Assembly (NCBI GenBank): GCA_902634775.1
Contig: CACPLG010000001.1
Span: 124,001-188,000 of the forward strand
Origin: an uncultured Pelagibacteraceae bacterium
Lineage (GTDB): Bacteria > Pseudomonadota > Alphaproteobacteria > Pelagibacterales > Pelagibacteraceae
Length of the DNA: 64,000 nt
Reading direction: 5' to 3'
Part shown: positions 37,646 to 46,513 of the stretch, piece after piece
Numbering within the stretch: position 1 is the first letter of the stretch
Layout: each line of letters starts with the position of its first letter
Position numbers and translations under genes: made by a program
The notes under the pieces: model-generated
The model's database searches: none
Seen by the model: only the letters and a program-made list of their open reading frames with translations
Told to the model about the DNA's origin: nothing

Positions 37646-38196
37646 TGTTTAAGGAAGAATCATATAACCAAAAAATGACAAAAACATTTGACGTTTTTGT
37701 AAAAGAATTAGCATCTTTAAGGACTGGTCGCGCAAATGCCAGTATGTTGGATTTAATTAAAGTTGATGTGTATGGACAAAAAATGCCAATAAATCAATTA
37801 GCAACAATTACCACTCCAGAACCAAGAGTAATAAATATTCAGGTATGGGACTCTAATAATATACCTTTAGTTGACTCAGCTATAAAAAAATCAGAGTTGG
37901 GGTTAAATCCACAAATAGACGGTCAATTGGTAAGATTACCAATTCCAGATTTAAGTGAGGAAAGAAGAATCGAAATAAAAAAAATGATTAAAATTATGGG
38001 TGAAAAATCTAAAGTTTCAATTAGAAATATAAGACGAGAAGCAAATGATGAAATAAAAAAAAAACTTAAACTTAAGGAAATTAGCGAGGATGATGAAAAA
38101 AAATTTGAAAAAATAATTCAAACATACACTGATAATTTTGTAAAAAAAATTGATGAAAAAGTCACAAATAAAGAAAAAGAAATAATGACTATATGA
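37645..38196 (+). CDS. frr: Ribosome recycling factor
   Basis: A 183-residue protein. It shows the RTGRANASMLD helix start (27-37), the hinge region VWDSNNIPLVDSAIKKSELGLNP and the PDLSEERRIE motif of RRF. With EF-G it splits post-termination ribosomes. It lies directly after tsf without pyrH, and overlaps uppS by four bases (ATGA). Confidence 0.96.
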   Translation: MFKEESYNQKMTKTFDVFVKELASLRTGRANASMLDLIKVDVYGQKMPINQLATITTPEPRVINIQVWDSNNIPLVDSAIKKSELGLNPQIDGQLVRLPIPDLSEERRIEIKKMIKIMGEKSKVSIRNIRREANDEIKKKLKLKEISEDDEKKFEKIIQTYTDNFVKKIDEKVTNKEKEIMTI

Positions 38197-38864
38197 ACCC
38201 TATAAAACATATGGCCATAATTATGGATGGTAATGGTCGCTGGGGATTAAAACACAAAAACTCAAGGAATTTAGGACATAAAGAGGGTTTAAAAACCGTA
38301 GAGATGGTCATGAAATATTGTATGAAAAAACAGATTAAATTCTTAACATTATATGCATTTTCAACTGAAAACTGGAAAAGACCTTTAAATGAAAGAAATT
38401 ATCTCTTTAATCTTTTAGAAAATTATTTAAAGGAGAGATTAGAGAAAATTAATAGCGAAAAGATAAAAATCAAAATTTTAGGAGAAAAAATCTTCTCAAA
38501 AAGTCTTAATAATCTATTAAATTTTGCTGAAAAAAAGACTTATAAAAATTCAAAACTTCAAATTAACCTAGCTTTAAATTATGGGTCTAAAAAAGAAATA
38601 GTTCAAGCTTTTAACAAATTAAAGAAAAAAAAAAAAATTTCAGAAAATGACATAAAAAAAAATTTATTCACAAAAAATATTCCAGATCCTGAAATTCTTA
38701 TACGTACAGGGGATACTCAAAGATTAAGCAATTTTCTCTTATGGCAAGTTGCTTATACTGAAATCTTTTTTGAAAAAAAATTATGGCCTGATTTTATGAA
38801 CAAAGATTTAAACAGAATAATTAAAAAATTTTATAATATTAAAAGAAATTTTGGAAATATCTAA
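38193..38864 (+). CDS. uppS: Undecaprenyl-diphosphate synthase (cis-prenyltransferase)
   Basis: A 223-residue enzyme with the MDGNGRW motif at 11-17 (Asp12 catalytic), the LYAFSTENWKRP segment near 56-67 and a late DPEILIRTGDTQRLSNFLLWQ motif. It builds the C55 lipid carrier for peptidoglycan and O-antigen from farnesyl diphosphate. ATGA overlap with frr and one-base overlap with cdsA. Confidence 0.95.
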   Translation: MNPIKHMAIIMDGNGRWGLKHKNSRNLGHKEGLKTVEMVMKYCMKKQIKFLTLYAFSTENWKRPLNERNYLFNLLENYLKERLEKINSEKIKIKILGEKIFSKSLNNLLNFAEKKTYKNSKLQINLALNYGSKKEIVQAFNKLKKKKKISENDIKKNLFTKNIPDPEILIRTGDTQRLSNFLLWQVAYTEIFFEKKLWPDFMNKDLNRIIKKFYNIKRNFGNI

Positions 38865-39520
38865 TGAAGTCAGAATTATTAACAAGATCAATTTCGTCAC
38901 TTTTTTTACTATGTATAATATTTTTATGCGCTTTTATAAATGACTATATTTTTTTGAGTATATTGTTTATAGTTATAATTTTAAGTTGGGTAGAGTGGGT
39001 ACAAATTATAGATAAAATCAATTTTAAAAAAGTAAATCGTTTGATTCACATACTATTCTTTTTAGTATATCTTTTTGTAGCATTTATAATTTGTTTCAAT
39101 ATTTTTATAATTGATAAATTTTTTTTTCTAACAATTTTGATGATTTGTATTTTTTCAGATGTTGGTGGTTATGTCTTTGGAAAGACTTTTGGTGGAAAAA
39201 AACTTACAAAGATAAGTCCTAAGAAAACTATATCTGGATCAATTGGCTCATTTATTTTATCTTACCTTGGTTTTTTTGTTATTTATTTCTATTTTTACGA
39301 TCTTTTATCTGTGAAAATAGATTTCCAAGCTTTATTTTTTATACCTTTTTTAATATCTATAATTTGCCAATTAGGTGACTTATTAATCTCCTTCTATAAA
39401 AGAAAAGCAAAAATTAAGAATACTGGAAATTTAATACCTGGGCATGGAGGATTACTGGATAGAATAGATGGAACAATATTCGCTTTACCACTTGGTTTTA
39501 TAATAATATCTCTTTTATAA
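38864..39520 (+). CDS. cdsA: Phosphatidate cytidylyltransferase
   Basis: A 218-residue membrane enzyme with about six helices. It ends with the CDP-diglyceride synthetase signature: KISPKKTISGSIGS (about 116-129) and GGLLDRIDGTIFALP (near 195-210). It makes CDP-diacylglycerol, the precursor of all phospholipids. It is somewhat shorter at the N-terminus than the E. coli enzyme. It lies three bases before dxr. Confidence 0.93.
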   Translation: MKSELLTRSISSLFLLCIIFLCAFINDYIFLSILFIVIILSWVEWVQIIDKINFKKVNRLIHILFFLVYLFVAFIICFNIFIIDKFFFLTILMICIFSDVGGYVFGKTFGGKKLTKISPKKTISGSIGSFILSYLGFFVIYFYFYDLLSVKIDFQALFFIPFLISIICQLGDLLISFYKRKAKIKNTGNLIPGHGGLLDRIDGTIFALPLGFIIISLL

Positions 39521-39523
39521 AAA

Positions 39524-40693
39524 ATGAAAAAAATTATTATATTAGGTTCTACTGGATCCATAGGAAAACAAACTTTAGAAATTATTAAAAGAGACAGTAA
39601 AAAATTTAAAATTGTTTTATTATCCACCAACAAAAATATTAAACTAATATCAAAACAGGTAAAAACTTTTAAAGTAAAAAATATAGTTGTAACTAATAAA
39701 ATAAAATATCTTGTATTAAAAAAAAAATTAAAACATATAAATGTCTTTCCAGATTTTGAGGGTGTAGATAAAAAAATTAAAGGTAAAGTTGATTACACTA
39801 TGTCTGCAATTTCTGGAATGGAGGGATTGAGGCCAACTATCAACATTATAAAAAAAACAAAAAGAATTGCTATAGCAAATAAAGAGTCAATTATATGTGG
39901 GTGGAGTCTTATACAAAAAGAACTAAAAAGATATAAAACAGAATTTATACCTGTTGATTCTGAACACTTTTCTATCTGGTCTGTAATTAAAGATTACCGT
40001 AAGGAAGATATTGAAAAAATTTTTCTCACCGCATCAGGTGGACCTTTTTTGAATGAAAAAATTAAAAAGAATATTTTACCTAATGATGCTATAAAACATC
40101 CAAATTGGAAAATGGGAAAAAAAATCTCAATTGACTCAGCAACACTTATGAATAAAATTTTTGAAATAATCGAGGCAAAAAAAATATTTAATATAGAACT
40201 AAAAAAATTTGATATCTTAATACATCCAAAATCATATATTCACGCTATTGTTAAATTTAAAAACGGCTTAATAAAGATAATTGCTCACGATACTAATATG
40301 AAAATTCCCATTTCAAATTCAGTTTATATAGGTGAAAGAAATCAAAATTTTATTAAATCCAAAAAAATTAATTTCAAAATTTTAAACTCATTAGATTTTC
40401 AGTTAGTTAACATCAAAAAATTTCCGGTCGTTAAACTTTTAAAAAAAATTACAAAAAAAGATAGTTTATTTGATACAGTTTTGGTGTCGGTAAATGATGA
40501 ACTTGTGGATCTTTTTTTAAAAAAAGATATAAAATTTTTCGATATATCATCAAAAATTTGGCTTTTAATAAATTCATCATTTTTTTCAAAATTTAAGCAT
40601 CAAAAACCAAAAAATTTAGCTCAAATTGAAAGATTAAATGAGTTTGTAAGATTGAAAACAAGAACTTTAAGTGTAATATCCAAAAAAAAATGA
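39524..40693 (+). CDS. dxr: 1-deoxy-D-xylulose 5-phosphate reductoisomerase
   Basis: A 389-residue enzyme of the MEP isoprenoid pathway. GSTGSIG (8-14) binds NADPH. ANKESIICGW and PVDSEHFSIW carry substrate and metal ligands; TASGGPF and HPNWKMGKKISIDSATLMNK complete the active site. It converts DXP to MEP. ATGA overlap with bamA. A site-2 protease gene (rseP) that usually lies between dxr and bamA is missing. Confidence 0.96.
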   Translation: MKKIIILGSTGSIGKQTLEIIKRDSKKFKIVLLSTNKNIKLISKQVKTFKVKNIVVTNKIKYLVLKKKLKHINVFPDFEGVDKKIKGKVDYTMSAISGMEGLRPTINIIKKTKRIAIANKESIICGWSLIQKELKRYKTEFIPVDSEHFSIWSVIKDYRKEDIEKIFLTASGGPFLNEKIKKNILPNDAIKHPNWKMGKKISIDSATLMNKIFEIIEAKKIFNIELKKFDILIHPKSYIHAIVKFKNGLIKIIAHDTNMKIPISNSVYIGERNQNFIKSKKINFKILNSLDFQLVNIKKFPVVKLLKKITKKDSLFDTVLVSVNDELVDLFLKKDIKFFDISSKIWLLINSSFFSKFKHQKPKNLAQIERLNEFVRLKTRTLSVISKKK

Positions 40694-42918
40694 GATACTT
40701 AGTTTTAATATTACTAACTATAAATATTTTTTATAACCACGCTTATGCCGATGTTATTAATAATATCGAAGTAAAAAATAATGATAGAATTACAAAAGAG
40801 AGTATCATTACCTTTAGTGGCATAAAACTTGGTAAAGACTATAGTCAAGATCAACTTAATGATATTCTTTCAGATCTTTATGAAACTAATTTTTTTTCAG
40901 ATATTAAATTTAATGTTGATGGAGATACTTTAATCGTAGAGGTTAGTGAAAGAAAAATTGTTCAATCAATTGTTTTAAATGGTGTAAAAGCTGAAAAAAA
41001 TAAGAAATTAATCCTTAAAAATTTAAATTTAAAAGAGAAAGGTCCATATATCGAATTTTTAGCAAAGCAAGATCTCCAAAAAATTAAATCATCTTTAAAT
41101 AACTCTGGTTATTACTTTAATGATGTTGAAGTTTCAATAAAAACAAATAGCAACAATACAATTGATTTAATTTACGACATCAATCTTGGAGAAAAAGCTC
41201 TTATTAGGAATATTACATTTACCGGTGATAAATTTTATAAAGACAAAAAATTGAAAAATATTATAGTGAGTGAAGAAAGTAAATTTTGGAAATTTATTTC
41301 TAACAAAAAATATTTAAATCCTGATCAAATTAATCTAGATTTAAGACTCTTAGAAAATTTTTATTTGAACAAAGGATTCTATAATGTCAGCATCAAACAT
41401 TCTTCTGCCATCTTTAATGATAATTATTTTAATTTGGTTTATAACATTGAAGCCGGAAATATTTATACTATAAACGAAACAAAACTTAATCTACCAGATG
41501 ATTTTGATGAAAAAGATTTTAAAGATGTTGAAAAAATATTGAAAAGATTAAAAGGAAAAAAGTATTCACTCAACAAATTAAATAAAGTTGTTCAACAAAT
41601 TGATAAAATTTCTGTTTCGAGATTGTATGATTTTATTGACGCAACTATTGAAACTGAAATTGTCAATGAAAATAAATTAGATATTAGTTTTGATATTAAA
41701 GAAAGTGAAAAATTCTATGTCAAGAGAGTAAATATTCTTGGTAATAATATTACAGAGGAAAGAGTAATAAGAGACATGTTAGAAGTTGATGAAGGAGATC
41801 CTTTCAATAAGTTATTGCATGCCAAATCAATAAATAATATCAAAGCAAGAAATTTATTTCAAAAGGTTACTACAGAAATTAATGATACTTCAGACGGAAA
41901 TTTAAAAAATATTAATATTATTGTTGAGGAAAAAGCAACAGGTGAGGTGCTAGTTGGTGCAGGTGTTGGCTCTGAGGGTGGTACAGCTCAATTCTCAATT
42001 TCTGAAAATAATTTTTTAGGTAAAGGTGTAGTGTTATCAACTGGTGCAAGAATAAGTGAGGAGCGTATAAGGGGAAATTTTAGTATTAACAACCCAAATT
42101 TTAATTATACAGGAAAGGCGCTCATTACGGATATTTTTGTAACAGACACAGATAAATTAGCAGATACCGGTTATAAATCTACTGATGTAGGTTTTACTTT
42201 TGGTACAGCTTTTGAACAATATGATGATTTATATTTTAGACCTACTTTTTCTACAGTTTACGAAGAATTAACAACAAACTCCTCAGCAAGTACTAATTTA
42301 AAAAAACAGGAAGGTACTTATTTTACATCTACATTTGGTTACAGTCTTGATTATGACAAAAGAAACCAAAGATTTCAAACATCTGACGGTTTCAGGTCCA
42401 AATTTTCTCAAAAAATACCTCTAATATCTGATAGTAATACACTAGTAAACGGTTATCAAATAGATAGCTTTTATACGTTAAGCGATATTACAACTAGTCT
42501 TGGTTTATATTTAAGAGCTGCAAATGGATTATCTGATGACATAAGAGTATCTGAAAGATTAAAATTGCCTAGAAAAAGATTGAGAGGTTTTGAATCTGGT
42601 AAAATTGGTCCAGTGGATTCAAAAGATTATGTTGGTGGAAATTATGCTGCATCTTTGAATTTTCAATCTAATTTACCATTTATATTCCCTAGTTTTCAAA
42701 GTGTTGATTTTAATTATTTTATTGATGTAGGTAGTGTATGGGGTGTTGATTATTCAAGTTCTGTAGGTGACTCGAGACATTTAAGAAGTTCAACGGGTGT
42801 AGGTCTTGAATGGTTTTCACCTATAGGTCCTTTTACATTTACACTTGCTGAACCAATATCAAAAATAGATACAGATAAGACACAGAGTTTTCAATTTAAT
42901 ATTGGCACAACTTTTTGA
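40690..42918 (+). CDS. bamA: Outer membrane protein assembly factor BamA
   Basis: A 742-residue outer-membrane protein. It has a signal peptide (cleavage near AYA-D, residue 20), five POTRA repeats (about 22-390) and a C-terminal 16-stranded beta-barrel ending in phenylalanine (NIGTTF). The RLRGFESGKIGPVDSKDYVGGN segment near 630 holds the conserved VRGF/Y-like motif of the Omp85 family as LRGF. BamA inserts barrel proteins into the outer membrane. skp follows, as is usual. Confidence 0.95.
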   Translation: MRYLVLILLTINIFYNHAYADVINNIEVKNNDRITKESIITFSGIKLGKDYSQDQLNDILSDLYETNFFSDIKFNVDGDTLIVEVSERKIVQSIVLNGVKAEKNKKLILKNLNLKEKGPYIEFLAKQDLQKIKSSLNNSGYYFNDVEVSIKTNSNNTIDLIYDINLGEKALIRNITFTGDKFYKDKKLKNIIVSEESKFWKFISNKKYLNPDQINLDLRLLENFYLNKGFYNVSIKHSSAIFNDNYFNLVYNIEAGNIYTINETKLNLPDDFDEKDFKDVEKILKRLKGKKYSLNKLNKVVQQIDKISVSRLYDFIDATIETEIVNENKLDISFDIKESEKFYVKRVNILGNNITEERVIRDMLEVDEGDPFNKLLHAKSINNIKARNLFQKVTTEINDTSDGNLKNINIIVEEKATGEVLVGAGVGSEGGTAQFSISENNFLGKGVVLSTGARISEERIRGNFSINNPNFNYTGKALITDIFVTDTDKLADTGYKSTDVGFTFGTAFEQYDDLYFRPTFSTVYEELTTNSSASTNLKKQEGTYFTSTFGYSLDYDKRNQRFQTSDGFRSKFSQKIPLISDSNTLVNGYQIDSFYTLSDITTSLGLYLRAANGLSDDIRVSERLKLPRKRLRGFESGKIGPVDSKDYVGGNYAASLNFQSNLPFIFPSFQSVDFNYFIDVGSVWGVDYSSSVGDSRHLRSSTGVGLEWFSPIGPFTFTLAEPISKIDTDKTQSFQFNIGTTF

Positions 42919-42923
42919 ATTTA

Positions 42924-43442
42924 ATGAAAAAGATATTAACTAGTATCATACTATTAATTTTATTATCAGTCCCTAGTTACTCTAGTGAAAAAATAGTTTA
43001 TCTTGATGTAGAGAAGATAATGCAAGAATCAATAGCAGGGAAGTCAATTGTAGCTCAACTTAAAAAAAAGAGAGAGGCATCAATATCAAAATTTAAAAAA
43101 AAAGAGAAAGAAATTATTGAGAAAGAAAAAAAACTGATATCTCAAAAAAATGTTTTAAGTAAAGATGAGTTCGAAAATAAACTTAAGGAATTGAGAAGCG
43201 ATATTTCTAATTATCAAAAAGATAGAAATAAAACATCAAATGAAATTAAAAAATCTAGAGTTAAAGCGTCAACAAGTCTGATAAGTAAACTAACTCCAAT
43301 TTTAGAGGAATACTCAAAGAAAAATTCTATTAGAATAATAGTTCAAAAAAAGAATATCGTAATGGGGAAAAAAGAAGATGATATTACAAAAGATATTTTA
43401 GAATTAATAAATCAAAAAGTAAAAAGTATAAAAATAGATTAA
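42924..43442 (+). CDS. skp: OmpH/Skp-family periplasmic chaperone
   Basis: About 172 residues, with a signal peptide (KKILTSIILLILLSVPSYSS) and a long, lysine- and glutamate-rich coiled coil (about 35-125) of the OmpH/Skp type, with VYLDVEKIMQES at the mature N-terminus. It shields unfolded outer-membrane proteins on the way to BamA. The ATG at 42924 is preferred. A TTG at 42915, which overlaps the bamA stop as TTGA, would add three residues. It lies four bases before fabZ. Confidence 0.88.
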   Translation: MKKILTSIILLILLSVPSYSSEKIVYLDVEKIMQESIAGKSIVAQLKKKREASISKFKKKEKEIIEKEKKLISQKNVLSKDEFENKLKELRSDISNYQKDRNKTSNEIKKSRVKASTSLISKLTPILEEYSKKNSIRIIVQKKNIVMGKKEDDITKDILELINQKVKSIKID

Positions 43443-43446
43443 TTCG

Positions 43447-43896
43447 ATGTCAAATAGTCTAACAAAAGAGCAAATTAAACAACTCTTGCCCCACAGAGAT
43501 CCAATGTTATTATTAGATCAATTAATAGATATAAAAAAATTACATTCCGGTACGGCCATAGTAAATGTCACTAAAGAAAGTTTTTTTGTTCAAGGACATT
43601 TCCCTGGCCAACCTGTAATGCCTGGCGTCTTGATTGTTGAGGCTTTCGGTCAAGCCGCTGCTGCACTAACAGCCCATGGTTTAGATAAATCAACTTATGA
43701 AAATAAATTAGTATTTTTAATGAACGTCGAAAAGGCTAGGTTTAGAAACCCAGTAATACCTAATTGTAAGCTTGAGTTAAAGATTGAGGCTATTAGATCT
43801 CATGGGAGAGTATGGAAATATAAAGGGGATGCCTTTGTAAATGATTTAAAAATGGCAGATGCAATATGGTCCGCTACAATTGTAGATAGGAAATAA
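43447..43896 (+). CDS. fabZ: 3-hydroxyacyl-[acyl-carrier-protein] dehydratase
   Basis: A 149-residue hotdog-fold enzyme. LLPHRDPMLLLD is at 13-24, the catalytic His51 in GHFPGQPVMPG and Glu65 in LIVEAFGQAAA. It dehydrates 3-hydroxyacyl-ACP in fatty-acid synthesis and competes with LpxA/LpxD for the same acyl chains. Here it precedes lpxD, whereas skp-lpxD-fabZ-lpxA is the common order. A 54-base gap follows. Confidence 0.96.
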   Translation: MSNSLTKEQIKQLLPHRDPMLLLDQLIDIKKLHSGTAIVNVTKESFFVQGHFPGQPVMPGVLIVEAFGQAAAALTAHGLDKSTYENKLVFLMNVEKARFRNPVIPNCKLELKIEAIRSHGRVWKYKGDAFVNDLKMADAIWSATIVDRK

Positions 43897-43950
43897 TCAG
43901 CAATAAAACTTGATAAGTAAAATTAACAAGTATTTGTTATTAACCCATAA

Positions 43951-44931
43951 ATGACAAATCCTTTTTTTAAAAATTGTGGACCTATAAAATTAAAAGATAT
44001 TTATAAGGTTTTAAATATTAATAATGATAATAAAAATGATAAAATAAAAATTTTTGATATTAAAGATTTAAATTCTGCATCAACAAAAGATATTACTTTT
44101 TTTCATTCTCACAAATATAAGTCCCAAGCATCAGTGACAAAAGCAGCTGCTTGCATAACAACAAAAAATTTGCATCATTTTTTGCCAAATAAATGTGGAA
44201 AAATTATTGTCGAGAATGTTTTGATTGGTACTGCTAAAGTTACAGAAGTTTTGTATCCCGACTCTGTAAATGATGATTTTGACAATTCCGTAAAAGAAAT
44301 ATCAAAAATCAAGTTTAAAAATAAAGTGAAGTTTGGAAAAAATGTTCTCATCGGTTCTAATGTAAAGATTGGAAAGAATTGTTCGATTGGCCATAATACT
44401 ATTATTGAAAAAAATGTTGTAATTGGAGATAATTGCTCAATTGGATCAAATACAATTATAAGAAATACAATTTTAAAGAATCATGTTAAAGTTTTAGATG
44501 GTTGTATAGTTGGTAAAAAAGGGTTTGGATTCTTCCCTAATAACAAAAATAATTATAGGTTTCCACAAATAGGAATAGTTTTAATTAATGATTATTCAGA
44601 AATTGGATGTGGATCAACAATTGACAGAGGTTCCATTTCAAACACAGTAATTGGCAGAAACACTTATCTTGATAATCAAATACACATAGCACATAACGTT
44701 AAAATTGGAGATAATTGTATAATTGCGGGCCAAGTTGGTTTTGCAGGATCTTCAATCTTAGGTAATAATGTTATGATAGGTGGTCAAGCAGGCATCTCGG
44801 GACATCTTAACATAGGAAACAACATCAAAATTGGTGGAGGTAGTGGGGTTATTAAAGACATCCCAGATAACAGTAGAGTAATGGGATATCCAGCAAAAGA
44901 TTTAAAAGAATTTATTAAAGAGAATAAATAA
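43951..44931 (+). CDS. lpxD: UDP-3-O-acylglucosamine N-acyltransferase
   Basis: A 326-residue acyltransferase. A short N-terminal uridine-binding domain is followed by left-handed beta-helix hexapeptide repeats (from about 125: NVLIGSNVKIGKNCSIGHN and so on). The catalytic histidine is likely His248 in IHIAHNVKIG. It adds the N-linked hydroxyacyl chain in lipid A synthesis. It is followed after nine bases by lpxA. Confidence 0.95.
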   Translation: MTNPFFKNCGPIKLKDIYKVLNINNDNKNDKIKIFDIKDLNSASTKDITFFHSHKYKSQASVTKAAACITTKNLHHFLPNKCGKIIVENVLIGTAKVTEVLYPDSVNDDFDNSVKEISKIKFKNKVKFGKNVLIGSNVKIGKNCSIGHNTIIEKNVVIGDNCSIGSNTIIRNTILKNHVKVLDGCIVGKKGFGFFPNNKNNYRFPQIGIVLINDYSEIGCGSTIDRGSISNTVIGRNTYLDNQIHIAHNVKIGDNCIIAGQVGFAGSSILGNNVMIGGQAGISGHLNIGNNIKIGGGSGVIKDIPDNSRVMGYPAKDLKEFIKENK

Positions 44932-44940
44932 AAAAAATTT

Positions 44941-45723
44941 ATGATTCACAAAACAGCAATTGTAGATAAAAAAGCAAAAATATCAGGAAAATCTACAATA
45001 GGATCTTATAGCATCATAGGTCCGAATGTTAAAATAGGCGATGGTGCAGAAATTCAATCTCATGTTAATATCACAGGAAATACAATCATTGGTAATAATA
45101 CAAAAATTTTTCCTTTTGCCTCGGTAGGAACAAATCCACAAGATTTAAAATATAAAGGAGAGGAAACGAAATTAGAAATAGGAAGTAACAACATAATAAG
45201 AGAGCATGTAACTATAAACACAGGTACAGATGGAGGGGGTGGAATAACAAAAATAGGTAATAACAATCTTATAATGATAGGTGCTCACATTGCACATGAT
45301 TGTATGGTTGGTAATAATGTGGTTATTGCAAATAGCGCAGCTATTGCTGGACACGCACAAATTTCAGATGAAGTAATAATCGGAGGAAATTGTGGAATTC
45401 AACAATTTACAAGAATAGGCAGAATGGCAATGATAGGAGGTATGACAGCAGTTTCCAGAGATGTAATACCATACGGATTATCATTCGGTAACAGAAACTA
45501 TCTTGATGGAATTAATCTTATTGGTTTACGAAGAAAAAAGGTTTCAAATAAAGAAATTTTAGCTCTTTCTGAAGCATATAAAGAAATTTTTAAAACAAAT
45601 TTTTTACATGAAAATTTGGCAAAACTAAGCGAAACTCTTAAGATAAACTCTTACGTAAGGGAAGTGGTAGACTTTATTAACCATGATAAAAAAAGGCCAA
45701 TATGTACGCCATTAAGTAAATAA
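44941..45723 (+). CDS. lpxA: UDP-N-acetylglucosamine acyltransferase
   Basis: A 260-residue hexapeptide-repeat acyltransferase. The catalytic base is His119 in GAHIAHDCMVG, and DLKYKGEETKLEIGSNN is a typical segment. The last 60 residues form the helical C-terminal domain. It performs the first step of lipid A synthesis. It lies one base before lpxI. Confidence 0.96.
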   Translation: MIHKTAIVDKKAKISGKSTIGSYSIIGPNVKIGDGAEIQSHVNITGNTIIGNNTKIFPFASVGTNPQDLKYKGEETKLEIGSNNIIREHVTINTGTDGGGGITKIGNNNLIMIGAHIAHDCMVGNNVVIANSAAIAGHAQISDEVIIGGNCGIQQFTRIGRMAMIGGMTAVSRDVIPYGLSFGNRNYLDGINLIGLRRKKVSNKEILALSEAYKEIFKTNFLHENLAKLSETLKINSYVREVVDFINHDKKRPICTPLSK

Positions 45724-45724
45724 A

Positions 45725-46513
45725 ATGATAGGTTTATTCTTTGGAGACACTAATTTTCCAAAATTCATTTTAAAAAAACTTAAAAAGATAAAAAAAAAAT
45801 ATCTTATATTAGATTTATCAAGAAAAAATATCTTTAAAAAGGATTCAAAATCATTCAGAGTAAACATAGGACAGTTTGGATCTATTTTGAAATTATTAAG
45901 AGAAAAAAAATGTAATAAAGTAATATTTGCAGGTAAAATAGATAAACCAAATTTGTCAAAATTAAAACTTGATATTACTGGGATTTACTATCTTCCAAGA
46001 ATTATCAAAGCTTATAAAAAGGGGGATGCTGCTATATTAAAAGAATTAATAAATATTTTATCTTTAGAAAACATAAAGGTAATAAAATCTACATTTTTAA
46101 CGCCAGAACTATCATTGAAAAAAGGTATCTATACAAAAAATAAACCAATTAAAGATGACTTAAATGATATTAAAAAAGGTGAAAATATTCTTAAAAAAAC
46201 AAATGCCTTTGACCATATTCAAGCAATTATTGTAAGGGAAAATTCAATTTTTAAAGAAACCTCAAAGGGTACTAAAAATTTAATCAAAAAGATAAAAAAA
46301 ACAAAAATTAAAAGGGGTATATTGATTAAATATCCAAAGAAAAAACAAGATATGAGAGTTGATTTACCTACCATAGGTTTGGATACTTTAAAAGATTGTA
46401 AAAAGGCAGGTCTTAAAGGAATAGTACTAAAAGATAAACAAAATATTTTTCTAGATAAAAACAAATGTATAAAATTTGCGAACAAAAATAAGATATTTAT
46501 ATTAGTAAAATGA
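45725..46513 (+). CDS. lpxI: UDP-2,3-diacylglucosamine pyrophosphatase LpxI
   Basis: A 262-residue DUF1009/LpxI protein. The N-terminal part shows FAGKIDKPNLSKLKLD. The C-terminal domain carries DHIQAIIVRE and the conserved DMRVDLPTIGLDTLKDCKKAGLKGI ending. In alphaproteobacteria LpxI replaces LpxH in cleaving UDP-2,3-diacylglucosamine to lipid X. Its place between lpxA and lpxB confirms the role. ATGA overlap with lpxB. Confidence 0.92.
   Translation: MIGLFFGDTNFPKFILKKLKKIKKKYLILDLSRKNIFKKDSKSFRVNIGQFGSILKLLREKKCNKVIFAGKIDKPNLSKLKLDITGIYYLPRIIKAYKKGDAAILKELINILSLENIKVIKSTFLTPELSLKKGIYTKNKPIKDDLNDIKKGENILKKTNAFDHIQAIIVRENSIFKETSKGTKNLIKKIKKTKIKRGILIKYPKKKQDMRVDLPTIGLDTLKDCKKAGLKGIVLKDKQNIFLDKNKCIKFANKNKIFILVK

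Noticed and set aside
43078..43140. Long A-runs in skp, dxr and lpxI as possible frameshift sites
   Set aside because: Homopolymers of 7-9 A are common, but every reading frame continues through them with the expected length, so there is no sign of a break or programmed slippage.
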